A DNA stretch of 64,000 bases from Hydrogenovibrio thermophilus (GTDB lineage Bacteria > Pseudomonadota > Gammaproteobacteria > Thiomicrospirales > Thiomicrospiraceae): NCBI RefSeq assembly GCF_004028275.1, contig NZ_CP035033.1, positions 1,116,001 through 1,180,000 of the forward strand. Reading direction: 5' to 3'. Positions 23,368-33,205 of this stretch are shown here, piece by piece. The number at the start of each line of letters is the position of its first letter. The first letter of the stretch is position 1. The notes beneath the pieces are model-generated. The model saw only the letters and a list, made by a program, of their open reading frames with translations. It had not been told where the DNA came from and did not search any database. The translations under genes were made by a program, and so were the position numbers.

Positions 23368-24498
23368 ATGTCTAAAAAAACATTGTTTCTGGCGATTTGT
23401 TGCATCTCTTCAAGTTTTCTTTCGACGGCCCAAGCGGCCGATACCAGTGCCAAACCGAAACGCCCTTTGCCCAGTGTGGTGGTGCAAACGGTCGATACCA
23501 AAAATGTTTCCCCTGAAATCAAACAGTCCGGTCGAGTCGAAGCGATTCAAACCGTGGACTTGCGTGCCCGTGTGGAAGGCTTCCTCTTAAAGCGTAACTT
23601 CGTGGAAGGCACGATGGTCAAGGAAGGGGACGTGCTGTTCAACATCGAGAAAGACACTTATCAAATCGCCTTGAAAGAACGTGAAGCCGATCTGATGAGC
23701 GCCAAAGCGACCTTGAAGAACAACGCGGCCGACTTGGAACGTAAAAGGGACATGCTGAAAAAGGACTTGATTTCCCAGTCGGACGTGGATGCGGCCGAAG
23801 CGGCACGTGATACCGCCAAAGCACAGGTGAAATTGTCGCAAGCGGCGTTGGAACAAGCCAAATTGAATTTGAGTTACACCGATGTGGTCAGCCCGATTGA
23901 CGGCGTGATCGGCATTGCCAACTACACCAAAGGCAACCTGGTCAAGACCACCAGTGATCCGCTGGCGACCATCACCAGTGTCGACCCGATTTACGTGTCG
24001 GTGGAAATCGGCGAAAAGAAACTGCTCCAAACCCGCAATCTGCAAATGCAAAACGGTGATGAAAACCTCAAGGCGGTGCCCACCCTGGTGTTGTCGGATG
24101 GAACGACATACAACCATAAAGGCGAGTTTACCTATATGGGGCCGGAGGTGGATATGACCTCCAATACGGTTAAGGTGCGCGCCACTTTCCCGAACCCGGA
24201 ACATACCTTACGCCCGGGACAATATGTGACCGTATCCATTGGTTTGAATAAGCAAAACATTCTGCCGGTGGTGCCGCAGGAATCGGTTCAGAAAGACAAA
24301 AAAGGCTATTTTGTCTTGGTGGTGGATGCCAATAGTAAGATTGAAGAACGGCGTGTTGACGTCGGGCGTCAAATCGACGGCGATTGGGCCATCAAATCCG
24401 GTTTGAAAAAAGGCGAGCAGGTTGTGGTACAAGGCCTGCAAAAGGTCCGCCCGGATATGAAAGTGAATGTTGTTGAGGCGAAGGGAGCAACGAAATAA
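23368..24498 (+). CDS. RND efflux periplasmic adaptor (membrane fusion protein)
   Basis: The protein has about 376 residues from ATG 23368, where a signal peptide begins (LFLAICCISSSFLSTAQAA); the longer reading has no matching leader. It has the adaptor layout: lipoyl half-motif VDLRARVEGFLLKRNFVEGTMVKEGDVLF, a helical hairpin (about 95-165), the second lipoyl half LSYTDVVSPIDGVIG, and beta-barrel and membrane-proximal domains. It joins the inner-membrane pump to an outer-membrane channel. Its stop abuts the pump start with no gap. Confidence 0.93.
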   Translation: MSKKTLFLAICCISSSFLSTAQAADTSAKPKRPLPSVVVQTVDTKNVSPEIKQSGRVEAIQTVDLRARVEGFLLKRNFVEGTMVKEGDVLFNIEKDTYQIALKEREADLMSAKATLKNNAADLERKRDMLKKDLISQSDVDAAEAARDTAKAQVKLSQAALEQAKLNLSYTDVVSPIDGVIGIANYTKGNLVKTTSDPLATITSVDPIYVSVEIGEKKLLQTRNLQMQNGDENLKAVPTLVLSDGTTYNHKGEFTYMGPEVDMTSNTVKVRATFPNPEHTLRPGQYVTVSIGLNKQNILPVVPQESVQKDKKGYFVLVVDANSKIEERRVDVGRQIDGDWAIKSGLKKGEQVVVQGLQKVRPDMKVNVVEAKGATK

Positions 24499-27400
24499 AT
24501 GTTTTCAGCTTTCTTTATCGATCGTCCTAAGTTCGCGCTCGTCATTTCCATTGTCATCACCTTAGTCGGTTTCATCACCATGAAACTGATGCCGGTGGCC
24601 GAGTTCCCTGATATTACGCCGCCGGTGGTCAGCGTCACCACCACCTACCCCGGGGCCAGTGCCGAGGTGGTGGAAGAGTCCGTCGCCATTCCGATTGAAA
24701 CCCAGGTCAACGGTGTGGAAAACATGCTCTACATGTCTTCCAACAGCAGTAACAGTGGTTATTATTCCCTGAATGTTTCCTTCGATGTCGGTACCGATCC
24801 GGACATTGCCGCCGTAAACGTCCAGAACCGGGTCGCGTTAGCCCAGCCGCAATTACCGGCTGACGTGACGCGTCAGGGTGTTTCGGTGAAAAAGCAATCC
24901 AGCAGTATGTTGATGATTATCAATCTGTCCACCAAGGAAGGGGACAAAGACGGCATCTGGTTGAGTAACTATTCATCCATCAACATGGAAGATTCGCTGG
25001 CACGTTTGCCGGGGGTGGGGAACGTGTCCCAGTTCATTACCCTGGATTACGGGATGCGGATTTGGTTGGACTCGCTGAAAATGCAAGCCTTGGGCATCAC
25101 GCCGCAAGACATTTCCAATGCCATCGAATCGCAGAATATTCAGGCCTCGGTCGGACAGATCGGTGCAGCGCCATATGGCGAGAAAAAGCCCGCGTTCCAG
25201 TATACGTTGCAAGCCAAAGGGCGCTTGGCGGAAGTCTCCGAATTTGAAAACATTATCGTTCGTGCCAACGACAACGGTTCCGTGGTGTATATGAAAGACG
25301 TCGCACGCGTGGAACTGGGGACTCAGGAATACGACGGTTCGACCTACCTGAACAATAAACCGACCGCTTCCATTGCGATTTACCAGTTGCCGGGCGCCAA
25401 CTCCATGGCGGTGGCCGATGAGGTCTATAAAGAGCTGGAAGTCTTGTCTAAGCGCTTCCCCGAAGGGCTTATGTATGAAGTGCTTTACGACACGACGGCG
25501 TCGGTCAGGGCATCCGTCGAAGAGGTCGTCAAGACACTCTTTATCACCTTTACGCTGGTGGTCATCATCACCTTCCTGTTCCTGGGTGATTGGCGAGCGA
25601 CCCTGATTCCATCGATTGCGGTGCCGGTGTCTTTGATCGGGGTTATGGCGTTGCTTTATGTGTTCGGCTTCTCCATCAACATGATTACCTTGTTTGCGTT
25701 GATTCTCGCCATCGGGGTGGTGGTGGATGACGGCATCATCGTGGTCGAAAACGTCAAGCGGATTCTGGCGGAAGGCGAAACCGATGTCCGTCGTGCCACC
25801 CGTGAAGCCATGCGTCAGGTGACCGGGCCGGTGGTGGCGACAACCTTAGTGTTGTTGTCGGTGTTCTTGCCGGTATCCTTTATGCCGGGGATCACCGGGG
25901 AGTTCTATCGACAGTTCGCATTGACGATTGCGATGGCCGTGGTGATTTCCTCGATTAACGCCTTGACCTTATCGCCAGCACTGTGTCGTTTGTTGCTGCG
26001 TCCCGAAGATGCCGAACCGAAAGGGTTCCTGGGCTTGTTTGCCAAAGGCGTGGATAAGGCGCGTGACGGTTATGTGGCCGTGGCGAAACGCATGATTTCC
26101 CGTTATAAAATGAGCATGCTGGCGTTTTTGCTGTTTGTGTTTGGCGCCGGTTATATGTTCCAAAACGTGCCGTCCGGTTTCTTGCCGACCGAAGACCGTG
26201 GAGCCTTGATGGCGAATATCCAGTTGCCGGACGGTGCATCCTTGCAGCGGACCACCGACTTTACCCGTAAGGTGTCCGACAGCTTGGGTCAAATCAAAGG
26301 GGTGCGGGACGTCATTGTCATCAACGGTTACAGTATCATGTCCGGCTCGGCGTCCAATGCGGCCTTTGTGGTTTTGTCGCTGGAAGATTGGAGCAAACGC
26401 GCGGACAATCCGGCCAAGAAAATTTTGCGTGAAGCCAATATTCGCCTGAGTACATTCCCGGAAGCCGATTCCTTCGCCTTCTCGCCGCCTGCTATCAGTG
26501 GTCTTGGGGTGGCGGATGGTCTGCAAGGGCAAATTTTGGATTTGGCCAGCGGGCCTTCCAGTGAGTTGGCTTCCGTGACCCGTGGCTTGATGTTTAAGGC
26601 CAATCAGGTTGACGGCATCCAGCAAGCGTTTTCGACCTTTTCCGCGGATGTACCGCAATATTATCTTGATATCGACCGTGAAAAAGCGCGGGTGCTCGGG
26701 GTGGAAATTTCCGATATTTTCAATACCTTGCAATCGAATCTGGGTTCCTTGTACATCAACGATTTCAACCTTTATGGCAAAACCTATCGCGTCATTATCC
26801 AGTCCGAAGCGGATGAGCGGATGGCGATGTCCGATTTGGACTTGATTAAAGTGCGCAACAAAAACGGCAATATGGTGCCTTTGAGTTCCGTGGTCGAATC
26901 CAAGCCAATTATGGGGCCTTTGTCGATTCCTCGCTACAACATGTATCGTACGGCGTCCTTCTCCGCGCAAACCGGGGCGGATTTCAGCTCCGGTCAAGCG
27001 ATTGACGCCTTCGAAAAGTTGGCCAAGGAAGAAATGCCGAAGACCTATGAAATCGCCTGGACGGGGATGACGTTACAGGAGTTGGAAGCCGGCGACTTGG
27101 TGGTGTTCATCTTTGCCTTGGCCATTCTGTTCGCCTATCTGTTCCTGGTGGCTCAATATGAAAGTTGGTCGGTCCCCATGTCGGTCATCACTTCGGTGGC
27201 GATTGCGGTCTTCGGTTCCTTGTTGCCGCTGTATTTGCTGCCGGGCATGGACAATAACCTCTATACCCAGATCAGTATCGTTCTGATGATCGGTTTGGCG
27301 AGTAAGAACGCCATCTTGATGGTGGAATTTGCCAAAATGCGGCGTGAAGAAGGGGAAACCGTTGTCAACGCTGCGATTGATGCCGCTCACCTGCGTTTCC

Positions 27401-27672
27401 GTCCGTTGATGATGACCGCTTTGGCTTTCCTGTTAGGGGTTCTGCCGTTGCTGTTCGCCACCGGTGCCGGTGCGGTGAGCCGTTATTTCGTTGGGGTCAC
27501 GGTCATTGGCGGCATGTTGTTTGCCGCGGCCATTGCCGTCTTCTTTATTCCGGTGCTGTATGTGTTCTTCCAAAGCCTGCGTGAAGGGGTTAAAACCAAG
27601 CTGTTCGGAATGGATCCGGACCGGGCCGCGGGTATTCCGGAAGTGCATGACGACGACCTGAAAAAGGCCTGA
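24499..27672 (+). CDS. RND multidrug efflux pump, HAE1 (AcrB-like) family
   Basis: The 1057-residue inner-membrane transporter begins FFIDRPKFALVISIVITLVG, has two large periplasmic loops and twelve membrane segments. Segment 4 contains GVVVDDGIIVVENV, with the paired Asp of the proton relay, and segment 10 has SKNAILMVEFAK. It exports drugs, solvents or other hydrophobic compounds by proton antiport with the adaptor encoded directly upstream. No outer-membrane channel gene is in the operon, so it probably uses a TolC-like protein from elsewhere. The gene closes with a strong CCAGGCCTGG terminator. Confidence 0.95.
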   Translation: MFSAFFIDRPKFALVISIVITLVGFITMKLMPVAEFPDITPPVVSVTTTYPGASAEVVEESVAIPIETQVNGVENMLYMSSNSSNSGYYSLNVSFDVGTDPDIAAVNVQNRVALAQPQLPADVTRQGVSVKKQSSSMLMIINLSTKEGDKDGIWLSNYSSINMEDSLARLPGVGNVSQFITLDYGMRIWLDSLKMQALGITPQDISNAIESQNIQASVGQIGAAPYGEKKPAFQYTLQAKGRLAEVSEFENIIVRANDNGSVVYMKDVARVELGTQEYDGSTYLNNKPTASIAIYQLPGANSMAVADEVYKELEVLSKRFPEGLMYEVLYDTTASVRASVEEVVKTLFITFTLVVIITFLFLGDWRATLIPSIAVPVSLIGVMALLYVFGFSINMITLFALILAIGVVVDDGIIVVENVKRILAEGETDVRRATREAMRQVTGPVVATTLVLLSVFLPVSFMPGITGEFYRQFALTIAMAVVISSINALTLSPALCRLLLRPEDAEPKGFLGLFAKGVDKARDGYVAVAKRMISRYKMSMLAFLLFVFGAGYMFQNVPSGFLPTEDRGALMANIQLPDGASLQRTTDFTRKVSDSLGQIKGVRDVIVINGYSIMSGSASNAAFVVLSLEDWSKRADNPAKKILREANIRLSTFPEADSFAFSPPAISGLGVADGLQGQILDLASGPSSELASVTRGLMFKANQVDGIQQAFSTFSADVPQYYLDIDREKARVLGVEISDIFNTLQSNLGSLYINDFNLYGKTYRVIIQSEADERMAMSDLDLIKVRNKNGNMVPLSSVVESKPIMGPLSIPRYNMYRTASFSAQTGADFSSGQAIDAFEKLAKEEMPKTYEIAWTGMTLQELEAGDLVVFIFALAILFAYLFLVAQYESWSVPMSVITSVAIAVFGSLLPLYLLPGMDNNLYTQISIVLMIGLASKNAILMVEFAKMRREEGETVVNAAIDAAHLRFRPLMMTALAFLLGVLPLLFATGAGAVSRYFVGVTVIGGMLFAAAIAVFFIPVLYVFFQSLREGVKTKLFGMDPDRAAGIPEVHDDDLKKA

Positions 27673-27718
27673 CGGTTTGGTTAAAGAGGCATGAACTGAG
27701 TGCTTCGCTTGAATTGAA

Positions 27719-27744
27719 AAAAACGCCCAGGCCTGGGCGTTTTT
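27719..27744. terminator. Perfect 13-bp-stem bidirectional terminator (CCAGGCCTGG family)
   Basis: CCAGGCCTGG (27727-27736) is extended by AAAAACGC on the left and GCGTTTTT on the right to a perfect 26-bp palindrome. It lies between the convergent RND pump and SDR genes. Confidence 0.85.
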
Positions 27745-27763
27745 GCTATTTGGGGAACCCGTT

Positions 27764-28468
27764 CTAGCGGGGGAAGGCGCCGTTGTTGATGTCGATGCAG
27801 ACGCCGTTGATGTACTCCGGCGAGTCGGTGCCAAGCCAGCCAATGGTGTCGGCGACTTCTTTGGCGGTGGCGAAACGTCCGGAAATGGTGTTTTGTTTGA
27901 AGGCCGCCCGGCGAGATTCGGGAATGACATCCAGCATATCGGTTTCCGCGGGGCTGGGGGCGACGGCATTAATCAGCACGCCTTGCGGCCCGAAAATTTT
28001 CGAGAAGCTTTTGGTGGCGTTGATCAGGCCCGCTTTACTGATGCCGTACCAGACGTCCGGATGGCCGATTTGCCCGGCAATGGAAGCGTTATTGACAATG
28101 CGGCCGTGGCCACGTTCGGCCATGCGCGCGCCAATGATTTCCATGAGGCGAACCGGCGCTTCCAGGTTCAAACGCATCAATTGATCGATTTTCGCTTGCG
28201 GGTAATCGTGATAGGGCAGGGAGTGCATGACACCGGCATTGTTGACCAGTACATCAATCTGACCGAGATGGTCGATTAATTCCGGCAAACTTTCCAGGTT
28301 CTGCAAGTCGTAAGCCAGCGTGGTGACGTGGTCCGAGCCGGAAAGTGGAAAATTGTCGAAATCGCGCGCCAGCACGATTACACGGTGCTGTTTGCCCAAG
28401 AAATAACGACTGGTTTCCAGACCGATGCCTTTATTGCCGCCGGTAATTAACACGGAAGGGCGTTTCAT
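27764..28468 (-). CDS. Short-chain dehydrogenase/reductase
   Basis: The protein has about 234 residues from ATG 28468, with GAGGA 7 bp upstream. Classical SDR motifs are present: TGGNKGIG (cofactor loop), VNNAGV, a Ser in NNASIAG and the catalytic YGISK. An Arg after the second strand (VLARDFDNF) hints at NADP(H). It oxidises or reduces an unknown alcohol or carbonyl compound in the cytoplasm. The BOF gene ends 8 bp before its start on the same strand, so the two form an operon. Confidence 0.88.
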   Translation of the reverse strand: MKRPSVLITGGNKGIGLETSRYFLGKQHRVIVLARDFDNFPLSGSDHVTTLAYDLQNLESLPELIDHLGQIDVLVNNAGVMHSLPYHDYPQAKIDQLMRLNLEAPVRLMEIIGARMAERGHGRIVNNASIAGQIGHPDVWYGISKAGLINATKSFSKIFGPQGVLINAVAPSPAETDMLDVIPESRRAAFKQNTISGRFATAKEVADTIGWLGTDSPEYINGVCIDINNGAFPR

Positions 28469-28476
28469 GGCCGTCC

Positions 28477-28842
28477 TCACGGTTTGACAATTGACAGATG
28501 ATCAACATCGATTTCTGGCGTTTTCAGGAAATCTTTTTCGACTTCGCCACGGATTTCCACCAGCGTGTCGGCTTTAATCGGGTCGGAGGTGAAGAGGTCG
28601 TGATCGATTTCGACGCGAATTTCGCCGGTGTCGTCCTTGAAAATATATTTGTCGCTGGACACCTGCTGAGTCAGATACCCTTTCAGGACGACGAATTGGT
28701 CATCCTGAGGGTTTGCAAGAATCTGTTTGACGCTTCGAGGTTGGTCTTCACTGGAAGGGCCGACATAAGCGGCATTGACTGAAAAACTCAAAAGCAAGGC
28801 GCCGACAAAACCGGCAGCGCGTGTCATGGAACGAAATGGCAT
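28477..28842 (-). CDS. BOF (YgiW/YdeI-type) periplasmic OB-fold protein
   Basis: The protein has about 121 residues from ATG 28842, which has GGAG 9 bp upstream and starts a signal peptide (AAGFVGALLLSFSVNA). The mature domain shows the bacterial OB-fold pattern: SVKQILANPQDDQFVVLKGYL, YIFKDDTGEIRVEID, LVEIRGEVEKD and IDVDHLSIV. YgiW-type proteins are periplasmic and linked to stress tolerance. It is the first gene of a pair with the SDR. Confidence 0.85.
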   Translation of the reverse strand: MPFRSMTRAAGFVGALLLSFSVNAAYVGPSSEDQPRSVKQILANPQDDQFVVLKGYLTQQVSSDKYIFKDDTGEIRVEIDHDLFTSDPIKADTLVEIRGEVEKDFLKTPEIDVDHLSIVKP

Positions 28843-29041
28843 GGCGTTTCTCCAAGTGTGTGAAAATGAATCATGGCGGTTCATGGAACCAACAGCATAC
28901 CCGAAACCGGCCGGTCTGCAAAGCGTCTGAGCGAGGGAAACGGGTTCAAAGCCATTATCGTTGCGTAGAGTTCGGTTATTGTGCAAACTTAATGAAACCC
29001 GAAACTTTCTAAACCTGTTTAAATTGTGTACGAGGTCGAAT

Positions 29042-29470
29042 ATGCCGTTGATTCAAATCACCTTTCCCGAAGAGACATTCCGTGCCGAGCAGGAAGCGCA
29101 ATTAGCCGAGGAAGCCACTGAGGCTTTGCTCAAGCTGGAAGGCATGGCACAAAACCCCAAAGCACGGATGCTGACCTGGACCTATCTCAATAAACATCCG
29201 AAAACGACCGGATTTGTCGGCGGCAAACCGATGCACAAACCGCATTACCGTTTCGATGTGACGGTGTTTGAAAACACCTTGGACGACGACCGCAAAGCCC
29301 GTTTGACCCATGAATTGACCGAGTGCGTTTTACGGTTGGAAGGCACCGATCATAATGTTCTCAATGCCGCGCGTGTCTGGGTACTGTTTCATGAAGTGGC
29401 CGACGGCAACTGGGGCGGCGCCGGGCAAATCTACCATTTGGCCGAACTCATGAAAATGATGCAGTCGTAA
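29042..29470 (+). CDS. Tautomerase-superfamily protein, two fused 4-OT-like halves
   Basis: The protein has about 142 residues from ATG 29042, which exposes Pro as residue 2 (MPLIQITFPE), the catalytic base of the 4-oxalocrotonate tautomerase family. The first half (1-60) and the second half (from about 70: YRFDVTVFENTLDDDRKARLTHELTECVLRLEG) share the same strand-helix pattern, so the gene is an internal duplication. Only the first half has the N-terminal Pro, implying one active site per chain. Substrate unknown. Confidence 0.78.
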   Translation: MPLIQITFPEETFRAEQEAQLAEEATEALLKLEGMAQNPKARMLTWTYLNKHPKTTGFVGGKPMHKPHYRFDVTVFENTLDDDRKARLTHELTECVLRLEGTDHNVLNAARVWVLFHEVADGNWGGAGQIYHLAELMKMMQS

Positions 29471-29497
29471 TCAATCGTCCAATTCGTTCGGTTGCAT

Positions 29498-31507
29498 TCA
29501 GAGCGGTTGACGTTTCATCAATTGAGCGTTGATGGCGACAATGACGGTGCTCATTGACATCAGAATGGCACCGGCGGCCGGTGATAACAACAGGTCCCAC
29601 TTCATTAAAACGCCGGCAGCCAATGGAATGGCGACGATATTGTAACCGGCCGCCCACCAAAGATTTTGTACCATCTTGCGATACGTTCGTTGCGACAGAC
29701 GGGTGATTTTGGGAATATCTCGCGGATCGGAACGCACCAGAACAATGTGGCCGGCTTCCACGGCGACATCGGTGCCTGCGCCAATGGCGATGCCGACATC
29801 GGCGGTGGCGAGTGCCGGTGCATCGTTCACACCGTCGCCCACCATCGCCACCCGTTGCCCTTTGGCTTGGAGCGCTTCAACTTGTTTGGCTTTATCCTCC
29901 GGCCGAACTTCGGCCATCACCGTATCAATGCCAAGCTGTTGGGCCACGCTGTCGGCCACTGCCTGAGCGTCGCCGGTGAGAATGGCGACATTCAAACCTT
30001 GTTGATGTAAGGATTCGATGGCTTCCCGGCTTTCGGGGCGAATCGCATCCGCCACGATAAAGGTCGCGATGGCTTGGCGGTCACGAATCAGAAAGATGGC
30101 GGTTTGCGCGTTTTTTGAAGCCTGATCAGCGGCGTCTTTCAACGGCTTGGGCAATTCGATATTTTCACTTTTCAATAATGCATTGCCGCCCATTTGATAC
30201 GATTTTCCGTCCAGTTGTGCGCTCACGCCTTGGCCGGAAATGGCTTGGAAATGTTCGACCTTCGGCCAGGACAATTCACGTTCTTTGGCGGTGTTCACGA
30301 TGCCTTGGGCAATGGGGTGCTCGGATTCCGATTCAATCGCGGCAGCGATTTTTAAAAGGGATTCATCCGATTCCGTATCCCGTGTTGTGCAATCGACCAC
30401 GCGGAATTCTCCCAGCGTGAGCGTTCCGGTTTTATCGAAGACCACCGTGTCGAGTCGACGGGCTTCTTCCAGGCCGCGTCGGTCCCGTATCAGCAGGCCA
30501 TGTTGCGCGCCCATGGTGGTGGAAATGGCTACCACCAGCGGCACCGCCAAGCCCAGAGCATGCGGGCAGGCGATGACCAGAACCGTCACCACGCGGATAA
30601 TGGAAAAGTCCAGCGATGCGCCGGCCCATTGCCAAGCGATCAGGGTGACGACCCCGCTGGCAATCGCAACGGCGGTCAGCCATTGAGCGGCACGGTCGGC
30701 AAGATGCTGGGCGCGGGATTTGGATTTTTGCGCTTCGGACACAAAGCGCATGATGCCGCTGAGTTGGGTGTTGTCGCCGGTGTGGGTCACGCTGATTTCC
30801 AAGGAGCCGGAACCATTCACCGTGCCGGCGATGACCGTATCGCCAGGGCTTTTTTTGACCGGCTGCGATTCGCCGGTAATCATCGATTCGTTGACGTCGC
30901 TTTCGCCGTTTTCGATGGTGCCATCCACCGGCAAGCGTTCGCCTGGCCGGACGCGGACACGGTCATTTTCCGTCAGTTCGGCGACGGGCACGTCCTGCTC
31001 GCCCTTGTCGGTCAGTTTGGTTGCAGTGTCCGGTAAGAGTTTCGCCAGGGCTTGCAGAGCGCCTTGGGCCTGATGGATGGAGCGCATTTCAATCCAGTGG
31101 CCCAGCAGCATGATGACAATCAATGAGGCCAGTTCCCACCACAAAGGTTGGGCGTCCAGCCAGTTCAGTTGTACCACCCAGGAAAACAGGAAGGCGACCA
31201 GTATCGCCAGGGAAATCAAGGTCATCATGCCCGGTAATTTGGCCTGCAGTTCGTGCCAGGCCGACTGCAAAAATACCCGACCGCCGTAAACAAAAATCAA
31301 GGTGGATAATATGGCGGGAATCCAGGTCGAACCCGGAAAATCGGGGGCTTGGAAACCTAATAAGGACTGGATGTGCGGGGACCAGATGACGACGGGAACC
31401 GTCAGCCAGAAGCTCCACCAGAATTTCTCGCGGAACATGTCCGGAGAGTGGCCGGCGTGAGCGTCGTGCTCGGAAGAATGGTGGTGGCTGTGCGTTGCGT
31501 CCTGCAT
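29498..31507 (-). CDS. copB: P1B-type copper-transporting ATPase, CopB (CPH) subgroup
   Basis: The protein has about 669 residues from ATG 31507, with AAGGAGG 5 bp upstream; upstream in-frame sequence is not family-like. The N-terminus is His-rich (HSHHHSSEHDAHAGH) instead of carrying a CxxC metal domain. The ion-binding motif is CPH (314-316), the TGES loop is at 211-214, the phosphorylated Asp is in DKTGTLT (358) and the hinge is GDGVNDAPAL. The CPH motif marks the P1B-3 group, which exports copper (Cu2+ or Cu+) from the cytoplasm. The tautomerase gene converges on it. A duplicated GGAATTCAAAA lies upstream. Confidence 0.92.
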   Translation of the reverse strand: MQDATHSHHHSSEHDAHAGHSPDMFREKFWWSFWLTVPVVIWSPHIQSLLGFQAPDFPGSTWIPAILSTLIFVYGGRVFLQSAWHELQAKLPGMMTLISLAILVAFLFSWVVQLNWLDAQPLWWELASLIVIMLLGHWIEMRSIHQAQGALQALAKLLPDTATKLTDKGEQDVPVAELTENDRVRVRPGERLPVDGTIENGESDVNESMITGESQPVKKSPGDTVIAGTVNGSGSLEISVTHTGDNTQLSGIMRFVSEAQKSKSRAQHLADRAAQWLTAVAIASGVVTLIAWQWAGASLDFSIIRVVTVLVIACPHALGLAVPLVVAISTTMGAQHGLLIRDRRGLEEARRLDTVVFDKTGTLTLGEFRVVDCTTRDTESDESLLKIAAAIESESEHPIAQGIVNTAKERELSWPKVEHFQAISGQGVSAQLDGKSYQMGGNALLKSENIELPKPLKDAADQASKNAQTAIFLIRDRQAIATFIVADAIRPESREAIESLHQQGLNVAILTGDAQAVADSVAQQLGIDTVMAEVRPEDKAKQVEALQAKGQRVAMVGDGVNDAPALATADVGIAIGAGTDVAVEAGHIVLVRSDPRDIPKITRLSQRTYRKMVQNLWWAAGYNIVAIPLAAGVLMKWDLLLSPAAGAILMSMSTVIVAINAQLMKRQPL

Positions 31508-31542
31508 GGGGCCTCCTTTTCGACCAAGTTTAATATCAAAAC

Positions 31543-31565
31543 GGAATTCAAAATGGAATTCAAAA
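31543..31565 (-). promoter_or_regulatory. Direct repeat GGAATTCAAAA, 13-bp period, upstream of copB
   Basis: Two copies of GGAATTCAAAA (31543-31553 and about 31556-31566) lie 35-60 bp before the copB start. They could be a binding site for a copper regulator or just promoter-proximal AT-rich sequence. The region up to nfeD (31508-31804) also contains the CCAGGCCTGG copy at 31656, which here lies between divergent genes and so cannot be a simple terminator. Confidence 0.35.
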
Positions 31566-31804
31566 CAAAACATAGGGTCGAGCCTCTATGCTAAAACACT
31601 TTCTTTGCCGGGTCAAAATGTCCTCAGCGGCGAATTCGACGGAACCTAAAAATGCCCAGGCCTGGTCGAAAGTGTTGTTTTTAAAATAAAAGTATTGAGG
31701 TTTACGGTTTCATTAGAAATTTTTAAATAAGAAGCGTAAAGTAAAAGTCTCGGCACTTGTGATGCACTCGACCGCTTGTCGGTCATGAGGGCAAAGGAGG
31801 CGCG

Positions 31805-33205
31805 ATGCAGCGGTTGGCAAAGTTCTATCGGTGGTTTTTACTGATGATGGCGCTGGTTCTATTGGTTCAGAGCCCTGCGCTGGCGGAGACGTCGGCAAAG
31901 TCCAAATCACCGGAAGTGATTCAACTGACGGTGAATGATGCCATCGGTCCGGCCACGGCGGACTACATTGAACGTTCGTTGGCGAAGGCGGAGGCCCGGC
32001 GCGCCGAATTGGTGGTGTTGCGACTGGATACGCCCGGCGGTTTGAGTTCGTCGATGCGTGACATTATCAAACACATTGCCGCGTCCAGTGTGCCGGTGGC
32101 GACGTTCGTCGCACCGTCCGGCGCGCGTGCGGCCAGTGCGGGCACCTATATTCTTTTCGCTAGCCCGGTGGCGGCCATGGCCCCCGGCACCAATCTCGGC
32201 GCCGCCACGCCGGTGCAAATTGGCGGCATTTCATTGCCGAAACCATCTCAAGACCCATCGGAAGAATCTGCGAAACCCAGTCAACCTCAAGACGCCTCAA
32301 AACGTAAAGCCGTCAATGATGCGGTGGCCTATATTCGCGGGTTGGCGGAGCTGCACGGGCGCAATGTCGATTGGGCGGAAAAAGCCGTTCGGGAGGCCGC
32401 CAGCTTGCCCGCACAGGAAGCTTTGGCGTTGAACGTGATCGACTTGATGGCCGACAACACCTGGGATTTATTACAGCAACTTGACGGGCGTGAAGTGCAA
32501 TTGAATCAGCGCCGGCTGGTGCTACACACCGCCGGTGCGGAAGTGGTGGAGATGCCGCCGGATTGGCGTAGTGAGTTGTTGAGTGTGCTCACCAATCCGA
32601 ATGTGGCCTATATTCTCTTGCTGGTCGGGGTGTACGGCATTATTTTCGAATTTCTCAATCCGGGCGGCATCGTGCCGGGAACCATCGGCGCCATTGCCAT
32701 CGTCTTGGCCTTGTATGCCTTTCAACTGCTGCCCATCAGTTATGCGGGCATGGCGCTGATTCTGCTCGGCATCGGTTTGATGGTGGCGGAAGCCTTTGAA
32801 CCCAGTTTCGGCATTCTCGGCATTGGCGGGGTGGTGGCGTTTGTCATCGGTTCGATTATCTTGATGGACACCGATGCGCCGGGGTTCGGCATCGATTTGT
32901 CGGTCATCGTGACTTTTGCCGTGCTAAGTGTGTTGGTCGTGGCGGCGGTGGTGCATCTGGCATTTAAATCCTATCGTCAGCCGGTGGTCAGCGGCTTGCA
33001 GGAATTGGTCGGGAGTGAAGCGGTGGTCTTAACGGATTTCAACGGCAAGGGGCAAGTCATCGTTCACGGCGAACATTGGCAAGCGGTGTCCGAGGTGCCT
33101 TTGAAACAGAATCAAACGGTTCGCGTGACGGGCATGAAACACCTGACTTTGCAGGTCATGCCGATTGAAACGGATTCAGCTACAACAGAGGAGGCGACAT
33201 CATGA
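31805..33205 (+). CDS. NfeD-family membrane-bound serine protease (ClpP-class)
   Basis: The 466-residue protein has a signal-like N-terminus and a ClpP/SppA-type protease domain (about 40-235). Its Ser lies in [10 protein letters not shown], with a Lys further on in [12 protein letters not shown] (Ser-Lys dyad). Four to five membrane segments follow, then a C-terminal NfeD OB-fold domain (about 395-455). Such proteases pair with slipins and are thought to cleave stomatin-like partners and tune membrane quality. Its stop overlaps the slipin start by 4 bp (ATGA). GGAGGCGCG precedes the ATG. Confidence 0.9.
   Translation: MQRLAKFYRWFLLMMALVLLVQSPALAETSAKSKSPEVIQLTVNDAIGPATADYIERSLAKAEARRAELVVLRLDTPGGLSSSMRDIIKHIAASSVPVATFVAPSGARAASAGTYILFASPVAAMAPGTNLGAATPVQIGGISLPKPSQDPSEESAKPSQPQDASKRKAVNDAVAYIRGLAELHGRNVDWAEKAVREAASLPAQEALALNVIDLMADNTWDLLQQLDGREVQLNQRRLVLHTAGAEVVEMPPDWRSELLSVLTNPNVAYILLLVGVYGIIFEFLNPGGIVPGTIGAIAIVLALYAFQLLPISYAGMALILLGIGLMVAEAFEPSFGILGIGGVVAFVIGSIILMDTDAPGFGIDLSVIVTFAVLSVLVVAAVVHLAFKSYRQPVVSGLQELVGSEAVVLTDFNGKGQVIVHGEHWQAVSEVPLKQNQTVRVTGMKHLTLQVMPIETDSATTEEATS

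Noticed and set aside
25969-26997. 342-residue open frame antisense to the RND pump gene
   Set aside because: It follows the codon pattern of the real plus-strand gene, has no start signal or family motif, and is typical of a GC-biased shadow.
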